Shown here piece by piece: positions 46,258 through 56,301 of a stretch of 64,000 bases of DNA; the first letter of the stretch is position 1, and each line of letters starts with the position of its first letter. The position numbers and the translations under genes were made by a program. This DNA is from Vibrio crassostreae (GTDB lineage: Bacteria > Pseudomonadota > Gammaproteobacteria > Enterobacterales > Vibrionaceae). A model generated the notes under the pieces. It ran no database searches. It was not told where the DNA came from and saw only the letters and a program-made list of their open reading frames with translations. Location of the stretch: positions 62,001 to 126,000 of the forward strand of contig NZ_AP025479.1 in the NCBI RefSeq assembly GCF_024347415.1. The letters run 5' to 3'.

Positions 46258-46335
46258 ATTGATGACCTCCAAAAACACACCAGTAGGTAAGTCTAAGTAT
46301 ATAAGGTCATACCATCTGGTTATTCTCCAATACAC

Positions 46336-46541
46336 CCAATGGTGCTGATACGAGCGCGATGCTTTACAGCATCGTCGAGACAGCGGAAGCCAACGGCCTT
46401 ATCCTCTATGACTACATGGTCAATTGTATAAAAGAGCTAGCGAAAGCTGAGCCAGGTATCGATGGACTCCTACCTTGGACTTCAAGCACTAGCACTCTCG
46501 CCCCGTTAGTTCATGGGGCGGATGCTTTATTTGAGCGTTAA
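46336..46541 (+). pseudogene. IS66-family transposase C-terminal fragment
   Basis: The plus-strand text NGADTSAMLYSIVETAEANG, then LILYDYMVNCIKELAKAEPG, is the conserved C-terminal tail of an IS66 TnpC transposase. The remaining 400 or more residues are missing. It is not the same sequence as the intact IS66 element at 33369-34872. It borders the chimeric fragment to its left. Confidence 0.75.
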
Positions 46542-46601
46542 GTTACATTATATAATCTGTAACCACATTTTAGTGAGCAATTTTATCCGCAGGCACCTCA
46601 T

Positions 46602-46656
46602 ATGATGGTTTTGTCATTTTTCTGACAGATTCTCGTCACTTTCAAAAACTTAGTCT
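46602..46656 (+). promoter_or_regulatory. CusR-like box and promoter of porin gene
   Basis: Box ATGATGGTTTTGTCAT at 46602-46617 keeps a perfect right half (TGTCAT) with a changed left half. The -10 element TAGTCT lies at 46651-46656 with the 33-bp gap seen at the other copper promoters. The start codon of the porin is at 46700. Confidence 0.6.
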
Positions 46657-46699
46657 GACACCAATTAGTAAATAAAACGTCAATAAAGAGGTGTTAATA

Positions 46700-47929
46700 A
46701 TGAAACTCAAAAAGACAATATTAGTGGTGTCCGTATTTAGTGCTTTTAATGCGTTAGCTGATTCTGATACTTCCTATTTTGGGTATATTCGTAGTGGTAT
46801 TGGTATGAGTGGAAACAATGGACAGGATGTTCAGTTCCACAAGAACCAATTAGGTCGCTTAGGTAATGAGAATGATACCTATGGCGAATGGGGCATTAAG
46901 AATGAGGTATACAATCAAAATGGTGTATCTTTCGACGTTGAGTCGATGGCTGCTATTTATACCGATGGTTCTACGGGATGGGAAACCAGCAATGATAAAG
47001 ATTTCACCGTTGTTCTTCCTCAAATTAATGTTCAGGCGAAGGGGATAATCAAGTCCGATCCTGAAGCAACGCTTTGGGCTGGGAAACGTTATTATCAAAG
47101 ACATAATGTCGATTTGGCGGACTTTTACTATTGGAATATTTCTGGAGCAGGTGCTGGTGTTGAAGGCATCCAAACTGAATCAGGCAAACTCTCAGTTGCC
47201 TGGATAAGAACAGACCGTGATAAAGTCATCGACGAAGGAAGCAAGAGCGGAGTCTTGAACGTCAATGTCTTGGATGCTCGATTGGCAGATATCCCACTTT
47301 GGAGAAATGCGTCTTTAGAGGTGGGGGGAGATTATGCAATCGCTAATGAAAGTAGTAGTTATAAAGGGGATGTGAGAAATGGTTTCTTATTCAATGTAGA
47401 GCTAACGCAAAATTTTAGTTTTGGTAACAACAAAACGGTTTTCCAGTACGGTACAGAAGGCTACGGTAAAACAATAGCTGACTATGGTGACGGTTCCTGG
47501 TATGGGGCTGAAGCTGAGAGCGGAGCAGCAGCGTACAGAATTATTAACTGGGGGGTTATCCAAATTGCAGATCAATGGGAAATGGGGCATCAGCTAGTCT
47601 GGTCATCTTCAACCGATGATATTGATGTTGGTCAGACAAAAGATATCTCTTATTTTTCTTCCGTTGTGCGCCCGGTTTACAAATGGGACGAGAATATGAA
47701 GACCTTGTTTGAAGTAGGATATTTTAATAGAAATGTAGGCGACGGCTCCGCAGAGTCAGGGAGTAAAATTACAGTGGCTCAAGCTTGGACCGCGGGTTTA
47801 AGTTATTGGGCAAGACCAGAAATCCGTTTGTATGCCAGTCATTTTACCGACTTCGATAATACGGATGCTTTAGGACCAGGAAAAGACAGTGAATTTAATT
47901 TAGGTGTACAAGCTGAGGTTTGGTGGTAA
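46700..47929 (+). CDS. LamB-type carbohydrate porin
   Basis: This is a 409-residue outer-membrane beta-barrel of the maltoporin (LamB) family. After a signal peptide (1-19, ending FNALAD) the mature protein starts with YFGYIRSGIGMSGNNG, GRLGNENDTYGEWGIK and continues with the alternating strands of an 18-strand barrel; KRYYQRHNVDLADFYYWNIS is diagnostic of the family. It ends with W, as outer-membrane barrels do. The start at 46700 follows GAGGTG. A CusR-like promoter box precedes it, and a clean terminator follows at 47961. Substrate is unknown. Confidence 0.9.
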   Translation: MKLKKTILVVSVFSAFNALADSDTSYFGYIRSGIGMSGNNGQDVQFHKNQLGRLGNENDTYGEWGIKNEVYNQNGVSFDVESMAAIYTDGSTGWETSNDKDFTVVLPQINVQAKGIIKSDPEATLWAGKRYYQRHNVDLADFYYWNISGAGAGVEGIQTESGKLSVAWIRTDRDKVIDEGSKSGVLNVNVLDARLADIPLWRNASLEVGGDYAIANESSSYKGDVRNGFLFNVELTQNFSFGNNKTVFQYGTEGYGKTIADYGDGSWYGAEAESGAAAYRIINWGVIQIADQWEMGHQLVWSSSTDDIDVGQTKDISYFSSVVRPVYKWDENMKTLFEVGYFNRNVGDGSAESGSKITVAQAWTAGLSYWARPEIRLYASHFTDFDNTDALGPGKDSEFNLGVQAEVWW

Positions 47930-47960
47930 TCAGATAAAACATCATTTTATAGAAAACCAT

Positions 47961-47992
47961 AATCCGAGTGGTATTCAGTCACTCGGATTTTT
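47961..47992 (+). terminator. Rho-independent terminator of porin gene
   Basis: Arms AATCCGAGTG (47961-47970) and CACTCGGATT (47980-47989) with nine-base loop are followed by TTTT to 47992. Confidence 0.8.
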
Positions 47993-48097
47993 ATGTATGA
48001 AATTTATGAGCAGCACTATTAATTATATATGATTGAACTTTTTCATTTTAGATGTAATGATGTCTATTGGGGTTCATCGAAAAAGTAAAATACTTTT

Positions 48098-48153
48098 ATG
48101 GCATTATTGTCATTTTTTTGGTCAGGCGAAGTTCAGGTGTGGCTCTTTATACT
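48098..48153 (+). promoter_or_regulatory. CusR-like box and promoter, orphan
   Basis: Box ATGGCATTATTGTCAT at 48098-48113 has one changed base in the left arm. TTTTGGTCAGG (48115-48125) matches that at 37780-37789, and the -10 TATACT lies at 48148-48153 with a 34-bp gap. A MITE-like element begins 69 bp farther on, so its target gene is probably lost. Confidence 0.6.
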
Positions 48154-48221
48154 GACACTGTTCCTAGTTTACTGATGATAAAAAAGTACATCGACGTAAT
48201 CGTATTTTTCATTCACTCTTG

Positions 48222-48373
48222 GGCTTTGTTGCGTAAAAGAATCATCTACTTCAACAGTTGCCTATCAAACAGTGAAAGGCTTATTGCTTGGAAGATAACT
48301 GAAGCGTCATTAGAGTTTTATTCTGAATCCACATGTGGTTTCTGCGTAAACTCACTATATACGCAACAAGGCC
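48222..48373. mobile_element. MITE-like element with IS5 ends
   Basis: A 152-bp element has inverted ends GGCTTTGTTGCGTAAA at 48222-48237 and, reverse complement of 48358-48373, GGCCTTGTTGCGTATA (14 of 16 bases identical). The ends match the IS5-family ends elsewhere in the window. It has no transposase gene, so it is an internally deleted, non-autonomous copy. I saw no clear target duplication. Confidence 0.65.
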
Positions 48374-48448
48374 GCTTGATGGGTAAAAGTTACTTTTATT
48401 ATAGCTTAGTGTTCTAAATAGAGCCCGTCATGGCTAAGGATAAGCAAT

Positions 48449-49645
48449 ATGGATAAGAAAGCTTTAGAAGCCTTCGCTCGCGAAGCTGCTAATTCAATTA
48501 AGACTCCTTTGATGACTTCAGGAAAATGTTAACCAAGGTGACTGTTGAGACAGCTTTAAATGCTGAACTTGAGCTCACCTTGGCTACGAAAAACACTCAC
48601 CGACCAACGATAGTAACAGTCGAAATGGCTACTATTCTAAACGCCTAATTACTGACGATGGTGAGCTCCAGCTAGGAATCCCTCGTGACCGTGACGCGTC
48701 CTTTGAACCCAAGCTCGTTCGTAAGCATCAAACTCGATTCCAATCGATGGACGACAAGATCTTAAGCTTGTATGCCAAAGGAATGACTACCCGAGAAATC
48801 GTCGCAACCTTCAAAGAAATGTACGATGCTGATATATCCGCCAGTCGAATATCTAAAGTCACTGATGCTGTTTTAGAACAAGTTGTGGAGTGATAATCTC
48901 ACCCTCTTGATTCGGTTTATCCCATCGTTTATCTGGACTGCATTGTTGTGAAGGTGCGCCAAAATAAGCAAGTCATTAACAAAGCCATTTACCTTGCTCT
49001 CGGCGTCAATATGGAAGGTCAGAAAGAACTTCTTGGGATGTGGACGTCCGAGACTGAAGGGGCGAGGTTCTGGCTTAGCGTACTCACCGAGCTTCAAAAT
49101 CGAGGTGTGAATGATCTCCTCATCGCGTGTGTTGATGGCCTCAAGGGCTTTCCTGATGCCATCAATACCGTTTAAAAACTCAAATCCAGCTCTGTATCGT
49201 ACACATGGTACGAAACTCAATGAAATACGTTCCGTGGAAAGACTACAAAACCATTACCGCAGACTTAAAGGAAATCTATCAAGCTACGACTGAAGATGAA
49301 GCTCTGTTGGCGCTAGAGCACTTTGGTGATAAATGGGATGAAAAGTACCCTCAAATCAGTCGCTCATGGACGGCTCATTGGGATAATCTCAATACTCTGT
49401 TCAGCTACCCTCAAGATATCCGTAGAGCTATCTATACAACGAATGCGATTGAATCTCTGAACAGCGTGATCAGAAAAGCGACCAAGAAACGTAAACTATT
49501 CCCGACAGATGAATCGGCTAGAAAGGTGGTGTACCTAGCGATAATGAATGCTTCCAAGAGGTGGACAATGCCAATCCATCACTGGAAGCAAGCTCTAAAC
49601 CGTTTTATGATTATGTTCGAAGAGCAACTAACTGAATACTTGTAA
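48449..49645 (+). pseudogene. IS256-family (mutator) transposase, decayed
   Basis: This is a transposase of the IS256 family on the plus strand. The N-terminus (MDKKALEAFAREAANSIKTP) shifts frame at about 48511; further frameshifts and stops follow. The catalytic middle reads SMDDKILSLYAKGMTTREI and LYLALGVN-type text in changed frame. The C-terminal third is open (49205-49645) and includes IYTTNAIESLNSVIRKA. The right end with TTACACAGAATTATTTACAG and GGTCT lies at 49656-49680. The left end was not found. Confidence 0.82.
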
Positions 49646-49683
49646 CCAAGAGCAGTTACACAGAATTATTTACAGGGTCTAGA

Positions 49684-49706
49684 ACCCCAAAAGATAGCTC
49701 TTGGGG
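49684..49706 (-). terminator. Possible terminator of the cusCBA operon
   Basis: On the minus strand, arms CCCCAA and TTTGGGG form a hairpin ending in TTCT, 11 bp after the last gene of the operon. The T-run is short, so this is only a moderate candidate. Confidence 0.4.
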
Positions 49707-49716
49707 CTCATCGGGG

Positions 49717-50220
49717 TTAAAGTTTTATGTCTTTAGTCATCCCCGCTTCAGCGTGTCCCGGAATGTTGCATGCAAGCTCTACATTTTTATCACCGTGGAA
49801 ACTCCAGATTAGTTGTTCCGCTTTACCTGGCTCGACGGTGATAGAATTGCCTGAACTGCCTGAATGATGCATTTGCTGGCTGCTCATCTTTCTCATCATT
49901 TCTCTGTGTTCTAATTGCTCTTTTTCAGAACCAATCGAAAATTCGTGGTTGATTTTTCCGGTATTCATAACCACAAACTGAACAACATCGTTTGGTTCAA
50001 TCTTTATTTCTTCTTTAAAGGTGATTTTCATATCGTCTGAGAGCATGACGTAAGCGATTTTAGTCGGTTTTAAACTAGGCGCAGGCATGCCGACATCAGA
50101 CATCCCTTCTGAATTTATCGTATTACCATGATCCATTGATCCTTGGTTAGTCATTGTCATATCCGCTAGTGCAATAGAAGAACTTATCGTCAGGGCAATA
50201 GCTAGTGCGAGTTTTTTCAT
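49717..50220 (-). CDS. Periplasmic cupredoxin-domain protein
   Basis: This 167-residue protein has a signal peptide (1-19) and a Met/His-rich segment (TMTNQGSMDHG) before a type I blue-copper fold. The copper ligands appear complete: H92 (NHEF), C151, H156 and M161 (ACNIPGH, AEAGM). It resembles CopI-like copper-tolerance proteins. It is the last gene of the cus operon, 31 bp after cusA. Function as periplasmic copper binder is well supported. Confidence 0.9.
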   Translation of the reverse strand: MKKLALAIALTISSSIALADMTMTNQGSMDHGNTINSEGMSDVGMPAPSLKPTKIAYVMLSDDMKITFKEEIKIEPNDVVQFVVMNTGKINHEFSIGSEKEQLEHREMMRKMSSQQMHHSGSSGNSITVEPGKAEQLIWSFHGDKNVELACNIPGHAEAGMTKDIKL

Positions 50221-50250
50221 GTATATATTCCTTAATATTGGAGCTGATAT

Positions 50251-53200
50251 TTACTTTGTTTCGCGCTGTTTCCACAGCTTAAACATTGCTGGGATAACGA
50301 GCAGAGTCAGTAGCAGGGCCGAGGCCATACCACCAATCATAGGAGCGGCAATTCGCTGCATAATTTGGGAGCCGGCGCCTTCTCCATACATAATGGGGAT
50401 CAAGCCAATAATAACGGTGACGACAGTCATCATTACTGGACGGACACGCAATCCTGCGCCTTCACGAATGGCGTTGTTGAGGTCATCAGGCAGTATGGGA
50501 ACTTTTTTATCCTGAGCTTTCAGCTTGGTGAAATGCCAGGCCTGATTGAGATAAACCAGCATGATCACTCCAATCTCTACGGCCACACCTGACAGAGCAA
50601 TAAAACCGACCCCTACTGCGATAGACATGTTGTAGTTGAGAACGTACATCAGCCACAGCCCGCCAACCATCGCGAGTGGTAATGTCGTCATTATGATCAG
50701 TACTTCTCCCACACGACCAAAGCTGAAAAACAGCAGTAGCGTAATAATTGTGAGGGTAATTGGAATAACAATGCTGAGACGTTGTTTAGCACGCTCCATA
50801 TATTCATACTGACCAGACCAGGCAAGTGAATAACCTGCTGGGAGTTTCAGCTCGTCTGCCACACGCTTTTGAGCCTCACTAACGTAAGAGCCGAGGTCAC
50901 GGTCTTCAATGTCGACAAACACCCAGCCATTAGGACGAGCATTTTCGGTTTTAATCACAGGAGGACCATCTTCATAGCGAACATCTGCGACATCTGCCAA
51001 TGCTATTCGAGCACCGTTTGGCGTAACTAATGTTAAGTTTTGCAGTTTATCGACAGAGTCGCGGTAGTCTTGTGGATAGCGAACATTGATAGGATAACGC
51101 TCAAGCCCTTCAATGGTTTCACCCACATTCATTCCGCCAACAGCCGTTGATACCACTTGCTGAACATCTTTAATACTCAACCCATAGCGTGCGGCGGCGC
51201 GACGCTTGATATCCACAGTCACATAGCGCCCACCGGCAACACGTTCTGCGTAGACAGAAGCGGTACCGCTAACACCATTTAAGATAGGTTCAAGCTCCGA
51301 GCCAATACGTTCAATCGTTTTTAGCTCCGGACCGACAATTTTAATACCAATAGGCGTTTTGATCCCAGTAGATAGCATGTCTATACGGGTTTTGATAGGC
51401 ATTACCCAAGCATTGGTGACACCGGGGAACTGGATCAGACTATTGAATTCCTTACGCAGAGATTCTGTTGTTACTCCTTTTCGCCATTCTTCGTGAGGTT
51501 TCAATTGAATAACTGTTTCGATCATCGTCAGTGGCGCCGGATCAGTTGCTGTATCAGCGCGTCCAACTTTACCCCACACCGATTTTACTTCCGGAACGGT
51601 TTTTATTAGCTTATCCATTTGTTGCAATAATTCACGGGCTTTACCAATGGAAATACCAGGGAAAGTAGTTGGCATATACATCAAATCGCCCTCATCCAGA
51701 GGTGGAATAAATTCACTGCCAAGTTTGCTGGTTGGATAGTAAGCGGAAGCCATTAGTGCAATCGCAATTACTATCATAGATTTTGGATAATTAAGGCTAA
51801 TATTTAGCAACGGACGATACAGCCCAACCAGTATTCTGTTTACTGGGTTCTTATGCTCAGGGAGAATTTTACCGCGGATAAAATAACCCATTAACACAGG
51901 GACTAATGTCACCGACAAGCCCGCCGATGCAGCCATTGCATAGGATTTCGTGAATGCCAAAGGTGAAAACATCTTTCCTTCCTGCCCTTCTAGGGCAAAC
52001 ACAGGGACAAAGCTTAGCGTAATGATAAGTAGTGAGAAAAATAACGGAGGACCCACTTCCTGAGCTGCATCTCCGATCACTTGCCAACGGTTTTCATCGG
52101 TAAGAGGCGTTCGTTCGATGTGCTTATGCACATTTTCTATCATTACGATGGCACCATCCACCATAGCGCCTATCGCAATGGCAATACCACCCAGTGACAT
52201 GATATTGGCGTTGATACCTTGCAAGTGCATAACGATAAATGCGGACAGGATCCCGACAGGCAGGCTCAGCGCGATAACTAAAGATGAACGAATATGGAAC
52301 AGGAACAGTGCGCAGACAATCGCCACTACAATGAACTCTTCCGCCAGTTTTTTCCATAGGTTATCTACGGCTGCATTAATAAGCGTTGAACGGTCATAAG
52401 TCGGAACAATCTCAACACCTTCTGGCAGGCCATGTTTCAACTCCTCCAGTTTGGCTTTGACATTACTGATTACCTTGCTCGCATTCTCGCCAAAGCGCAT
52501 CACAATAACGCCACCCACGGCTTCACCTTCTCCGTTGAGTTCGGAAATACCACGGCGCATTTGCGGGCCGACTGAGATATCAGCGAGATCACCCAGCATC
52601 AAAGGAGTCCCTTCTTTCGTTACTTTGAGTGGTAACGCCTGGATGTCCTCTATACTTGTCAGATAACCAGTGGTACGGACCATATGCTCTGCTTCAGCAA
52701 CTTCAATAACGGATGCCCCGGCCTCCTGGTTACCGCTTTTAATGGCCATATTCACTTGTTGAAGCGTTAGGTCATAGGCTCGCAGTTTTGCCGGATCAAT
52801 CTGGATTTGATACTGTTTAACCATGCCGCCAACGGTAGCCACTTCCGATACACCATCGACGGTTTGCAGTTCATATTTTAAGAACCAGTCCTGCAAACTG
52901 CGCAGCTGAGCTAAGTCATGCTGCCCGGTTTTATCCTGCAATACGTAACTGAACACCCAACCGACACCAGTCGCATCTGGCCCAAGTGTGGGTTTGGCAT
53001 TCTCAGGCAGTTTAGGCGCAACTTGACTTAAATATTCCAACACCCGGGAGCGAGCCCAGTACATATCAGTTTTATCATTAAAAATGATATAAACGTAGGA
53101 GTCACCGAAGAAGGAGTAGCCACGAACGGTTTCCGCCCCAGGTACAGCCAGCATTGCTGTCGTGAGTGGGTAGGTGACTTGATCTTCTACAACCTGTGGT

Positions 53201-53370
53201 GCCTGTCCCGGATAGCTGGTTTTTATGATGACCTGCACATCGGAAAGATCCGGAATAGCGTCGACGGGAGTATTTTTAACACTAAACAGGCCCGCAGCAA
53301 CCAGAGCAACCGTTGCCAGTAGCACGATAAGGCGATTGCTCAGGGACCAGCGAATAATGGTATTGATCAT
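50251..53370 (-). CDS. cusA: Heavy-metal RND efflux pump CusA
   Basis: CusA is the inner-membrane RND transporter of the Cu(I)/Ag(I) exporter CusCBA. The 1039-residue protein has 12 membrane helices in the RND pattern, the proton-relay region AIAIGAMVDGAIVMIENVH (near 394), the pore region with PTTFPGISIGKARELL and the C-terminal motif GVGFIALSGVAVEIGVIMLV. It overlaps cusB by 4 bp (start 53370, cusB stop 53367). Full length and intact. The HME class is secure; copper/silver is from context. Confidence 0.96.
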   Translation of the reverse strand: MINTIIRWSLSNRLIVLLATVALVAAGLFSVKNTPVDAIPDLSDVQVIIKTSYPGQAPQVVEDQVTYPLTTAMLAVPGAETVRGYSFFGDSYVYIIFNDKTDMYWARSRVLEYLSQVAPKLPENAKPTLGPDATGVGWVFSYVLQDKTGQHDLAQLRSLQDWFLKYELQTVDGVSEVATVGGMVKQYQIQIDPAKLRAYDLTLQQVNMAIKSGNQEAGASVIEVAEAEHMVRTTGYLTSIEDIQALPLKVTKEGTPLMLGDLADISVGPQMRRGISELNGEGEAVGGVIVMRFGENASKVISNVKAKLEELKHGLPEGVEIVPTYDRSTLINAAVDNLWKKLAEEFIVVAIVCALFLFHIRSSLVIALSLPVGILSAFIVMHLQGINANIMSLGGIAIAIGAMVDGAIVMIENVHKHIERTPLTDENRWQVIGDAAQEVGPPLFFSLLIITLSFVPVFALEGQEGKMFSPLAFTKSYAMAASAGLSVTLVPVLMGYFIRGKILPEHKNPVNRILVGLYRPLLNISLNYPKSMIVIAIALMASAYYPTSKLGSEFIPPLDEGDLMYMPTTFPGISIGKARELLQQMDKLIKTVPEVKSVWGKVGRADTATDPAPLTMIETVIQLKPHEEWRKGVTTESLRKEFNSLIQFPGVTNAWVMPIKTRIDMLSTGIKTPIGIKIVGPELKTIERIGSELEPILNGVSGTASVYAERVAGGRYVTVDIKRRAAARYGLSIKDVQQVVSTAVGGMNVGETIEGLERYPINVRYPQDYRDSVDKLQNLTLVTPNGARIALADVADVRYEDGPPVIKTENARPNGWVFVDIEDRDLGSYVSEAQKRVADELKLPAGYSLAWSGQYEYMERAKQRLSIVIPITLTIITLLLFFSFGRVGEVLIIMTTLPLAMVGGLWLMYVLNYNMSIAVGVGFIALSGVAVEIGVIMLVYLNQAWHFTKLKAQDKKVPILPDDLNNAIREGAGLRVRPVMMTVVTVIIGLIPIMYGEGAGSQIMQRIAAPMIGGMASALLLTLLVIPAMFKLWKQRETK

Positions 53371-54839
53371 TGTTCGTCTCCTAGAGGCTCAATCTCTTTT
53401 AATGAAAAACTACCCTTATCTTTTTCAACTAGAAACCTAACACGGTAACCTTCCTTAAGATCAGATAACTCAATACCTGAATCAACTTTGAAATTCATCT
53501 TTCCCGCATCCCAGTCCCATTCGGTTACCGGTAAATGTTGAAGGGTAAGCAAGCCAAAATCTGCCATCAGCATGGTGATGTTGCCTTCTATCCATATACT
53601 TTCGCTGGTGCTAAGACCCTCAATACGCGACAAATCTGCGGATTGACTGGACTCTGAATCCAGCAAGAATTGAGCAGAAGATACGACGTTACTTTTATCG
53701 GTCAGTCCTTCAAGAACTTCGACCTTATCTCCTGCTTCACGTCCAATACGGATACGCGCAGAGCGGAACTTACCTTCCCCTTCGGACAGCACAACACGCG
53801 TCATGCCACCTGAACGAATGACCGCCGATTTTGGAATGGTCAGTACGGATTCATCGGTGATAGGCTGTAAGGTGATGTTGGCAAACATGTTAGGTTTCAG
53901 ATCGCCTTGTGGATTAGGGAATTTAAGGCGTAGTCTGAGAGTTCGGGTTTGCGGATCTAAGATAGGATAGACGTAGTCAATTTCACTATCCCATTCCTGA
54001 CCTGGAAGTGCATCCAGCGTCATTTTCGCTTTGCTGCCCGTTTTAACCCATTGCGATTGACGTTCAAAGACTTCGGCATCAACCCACACGTTATCAAGTG
54101 GGCCTGCACTTATCACGGTTTGAGCCGGTGACAAATACCCGCCTTCACGAACATTTAAGCTGGCAACGACACCGCCTGCTTTTGCTTTGATGTCTATGGC
54201 TTGAGACGCTCTGCCACGTTTTACGATGGACTGGATTTGGGGGCGGTCTACGCCCAATGTGATGAGGCGCTCGGTTGCGCCTTTGATTAAACCATCACGA
54301 CCTGTACGATATGCATTGAGAAGTTCTTCCTGCGCCTTAACCAGTTCAGGTGAGTAAAGGGTAAACAAGATATCACCCTGATTCACTTTATCACCGATAG
54401 CGTTGACGTTAAGCTTTTCTATCCATCCGGCAACACGCACGTTAATTTGCCATAAACGGCTTTCATCGAACGCAATATAACCTACAGTGTCAATGCTTGG
54501 AGACAGCGGTGTAAGCTGTGCCTGGACCACTTTAACACCCAAATTGTTTTCAACGGAAGGATCAATGGTAACCGTTCCAGGTTTACTTTCTCCGGCGCCA
54601 TCGTCGGCATAAACAGGAATTAAGTCCATACCCATTGGGGATTTGCCCGGCTTATCGCGTTTGTAACTTGGGTCCATGGGTGCACCCCAGTAAAGAGGCT
54701 CATTTTTGGCTTTAGCATTACTTGCGGTATTGCTGGTTGCCTCATTACCCAAAGCCGAATGCGTAAATACCGTTTGCACGCCAAAACCCAGTGTCGCGCC
54801 AATAATGAGCGCAATAGTTGTTACGTGAATAGTTTTCAT
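53367..54839 (-). CDS. cusB: Efflux adaptor CusB with C-terminal CusF-like domain
   Basis: CusB is the periplasmic adaptor between CusA and CusC. A membrane or lipid anchor (5-27) precedes a heavy-metal-binding motif PMDPSYKRDKPGKSPMGMDL (residues 55-74). The adaptor domain (80-390) has the usual beta-barrel and lipoyl parts. Residues 415-490 form a CusF-like domain: W430 and W432 in VTEWDWDAGKMNFKVD with a Met and downstream VRFLVEKDK. Family members normally leave CusF as a separate protein; here it is fused. The protein is 490 residues. Confidence 0.9.
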   Translation of the reverse strand: MKTIHVTTIALIIGATLGFGVQTVFTHSALGNEATSNTASNAKAKNEPLYWGAPMDPSYKRDKPGKSPMGMDLIPVYADDGAGESKPGTVTIDPSVENNLGVKVVQAQLTPLSPSIDTVGYIAFDESRLWQINVRVAGWIEKLNVNAIGDKVNQGDILFTLYSPELVKAQEELLNAYRTGRDGLIKGATERLITLGVDRPQIQSIVKRGRASQAIDIKAKAGGVVASLNVREGGYLSPAQTVISAGPLDNVWVDAEVFERQSQWVKTGSKAKMTLDALPGQEWDSEIDYVYPILDPQTRTLRLRLKFPNPQGDLKPNMFANITLQPITDESVLTIPKSAVIRSGGMTRVVLSEGEGKFRSARIRIGREAGDKVEVLEGLTDKSNVVSSAQFLLDSESSQSADLSRIEGLSTSESIWIEGNITMLMADFGLLTLQHLPVTEWDWDAGKMNFKVDSGIELSDLKEGYRVRFLVEKDKGSFSLKEIEPLGDEQ

Positions 54840-54854
54840 TAGTTGACCTCGTTA

Positions 54855-56219
54855 TTACTGCACTGACGATGTAGCGAGTTGTGGCGTATCTACCTGATAT
54901 TGGTAGCTATTGAGTAGCGCTGACAGATTGTTATTCGTCAGATTTAAATCGGTAATAAGGCGTTGATATTCGAGTTTTAGAGCGAGCTCGTCTCGAGTGG
55001 CGAGGATCACATCATTGAATTGTGCTATGTTGTTCTGGTAACCGCGTTCAGTAGCTTTTACTTGAGAAATAGCCTGGAGAATCAGTGTTGATTCAAAACG
55101 TTCAATGCGTTGTGCCAGGTTATTTTTATCAACAAATAACGAGTTGACCTTCGCATTAAGCTGTTTGAGTAAGGTATCTTTTTGAGATTGAGCAGCGCCT
55201 ACCTGATATTGAGCCGCGGCTAAGTTTCGGTCCTGACGGTTTCCTGTGAATAACGGTATATCCATGGTGATGAAGACACTGACCACATCCGATGCCTGTT
55301 CACCTTTTATGTTGTTGGTCTGACGATAGCCATACGCCATTTCTACACCAAATTGTGGTGCGTAGGACTCTTTTGCAATATCGACCTGAGTTCGACTGGC
55401 TTCAATGGAAGTATCGACCATACGCACTGTTGGGTACTGGTTAAGTCGCGAGTAATAGTTACCGTTATTCGTGGTCTTTTCCAACGCCTGCAAAACGGAC
55501 CAGTCCAGAGTATTTGAAGCTTGTAACTGATTTGCACTGAGTAACCAATCAGATCCAAGCCACTCGGATAATTGAGCAGTCAGTCTTTGCTGTGTCTGTG
55601 CATTGGCTTGAAGTTTCTCCTCAAGCTTAGTCACCTGGAGCTGGGCGTTAATCAGATCCTGAGCTTCACTTTTACCGATGGCATAGTTGGTTTGAATAAA
55701 AGTTTCCAGTTCTTCCAGCAGTTGTTTGTTTTCTAATAGAATGTTATGCGCTACCTGTTGATAACCTAATTCTAGCCAGATTTTTGTGATCGAGCTGATA
55801 ATTTCCAGCCCTCTAGCGAGAACTTTTAATTCTATACCACTAGCTTGCTGGTTGGCTTTTACACTATTTAGTTCAAGGGTGTCTCCACGACCAAATTGCT
55901 GTGAGATACCAGCAGATATATTGGTCATTGCATCTTCATCGAATGCGAAGCTGTCTAACGGCAGACCTGATACCCCAAATTTAAGTTTTGGATCTTGCAG
56001 AGTAGACCTGGCTTTCCCTATGGCTCGCATAGCCTGTGCTTGTGCATAGAATTGACGGCGAGAATCGTCATTCGTCAGTGCTGTCGCGATAATTTGAGAC
56101 AGCTGATTGGCGGCCAGAGACTCTGCGTTACCTGGTTTTTGCTCACCAGCGTATAAAAACGTAGTCGTCCATGCCGCTGCGCTGATAGACAGCGCCAAAA
56201 GGCAATGTTTAAGTTTCAC
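54855..56219 (-). CDS. cusC: Outer-membrane channel CusC (TolC family)
   Basis: CusC forms the outer-membrane channel of the CusCBA exporter. The 454-residue product starts with a signal peptide (1-24) and has the two TolC-type helical repeats: QAQDLINAQLQ near 180 and TRDELALKLEYQRLI near 405. The first gene of the operon after the small protein at 56302. The C-terminal stretch NLTNNNLSALLNSYQYQVDT is normal. The operon order is small gene, cusC, cusB, cusA and cupredoxin. Confidence 0.9.
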   Translation of the reverse strand: MKLKHCLLALSISAAAWTTTFLYAGEQKPGNAESLAANQLSQIIATALTNDDSRRQFYAQAQAMRAIGKARSTLQDPKLKFGVSGLPLDSFAFDEDAMTNISAGISQQFGRGDTLELNSVKANQQASGIELKVLARGLEIISSITKIWLELGYQQVAHNILLENKQLLEELETFIQTNYAIGKSEAQDLINAQLQVTKLEEKLQANAQTQQRLTAQLSEWLGSDWLLSANQLQASNTLDWSVLQALEKTTNNGNYYSRLNQYPTVRMVDTSIEASRTQVDIAKESYAPQFGVEMAYGYRQTNNIKGEQASDVVSVFITMDIPLFTGNRQDRNLAAAQYQVGAAQSQKDTLLKQLNAKVNSLFVDKNNLAQRIERFESTLILQAISQVKATERGYQNNIAQFNDVILATRDELALKLEYQRLITDLNLTNNNLSALLNSYQYQVDTPQLATSSVQ

Positions 56220-56301
56220 TTTTTTTATCCATTACAGAGCGCGTGACACGCACGGGAGTTTTTCCGTCTGAAATTACGGAACCTAAATATGTGAGATGGA
56301 A

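Noticed and set aside
48067..48417. 116-codon plus-strand frame
   Set aside because: It crosses the copper promoter and the MITE, and lacks a start signal.
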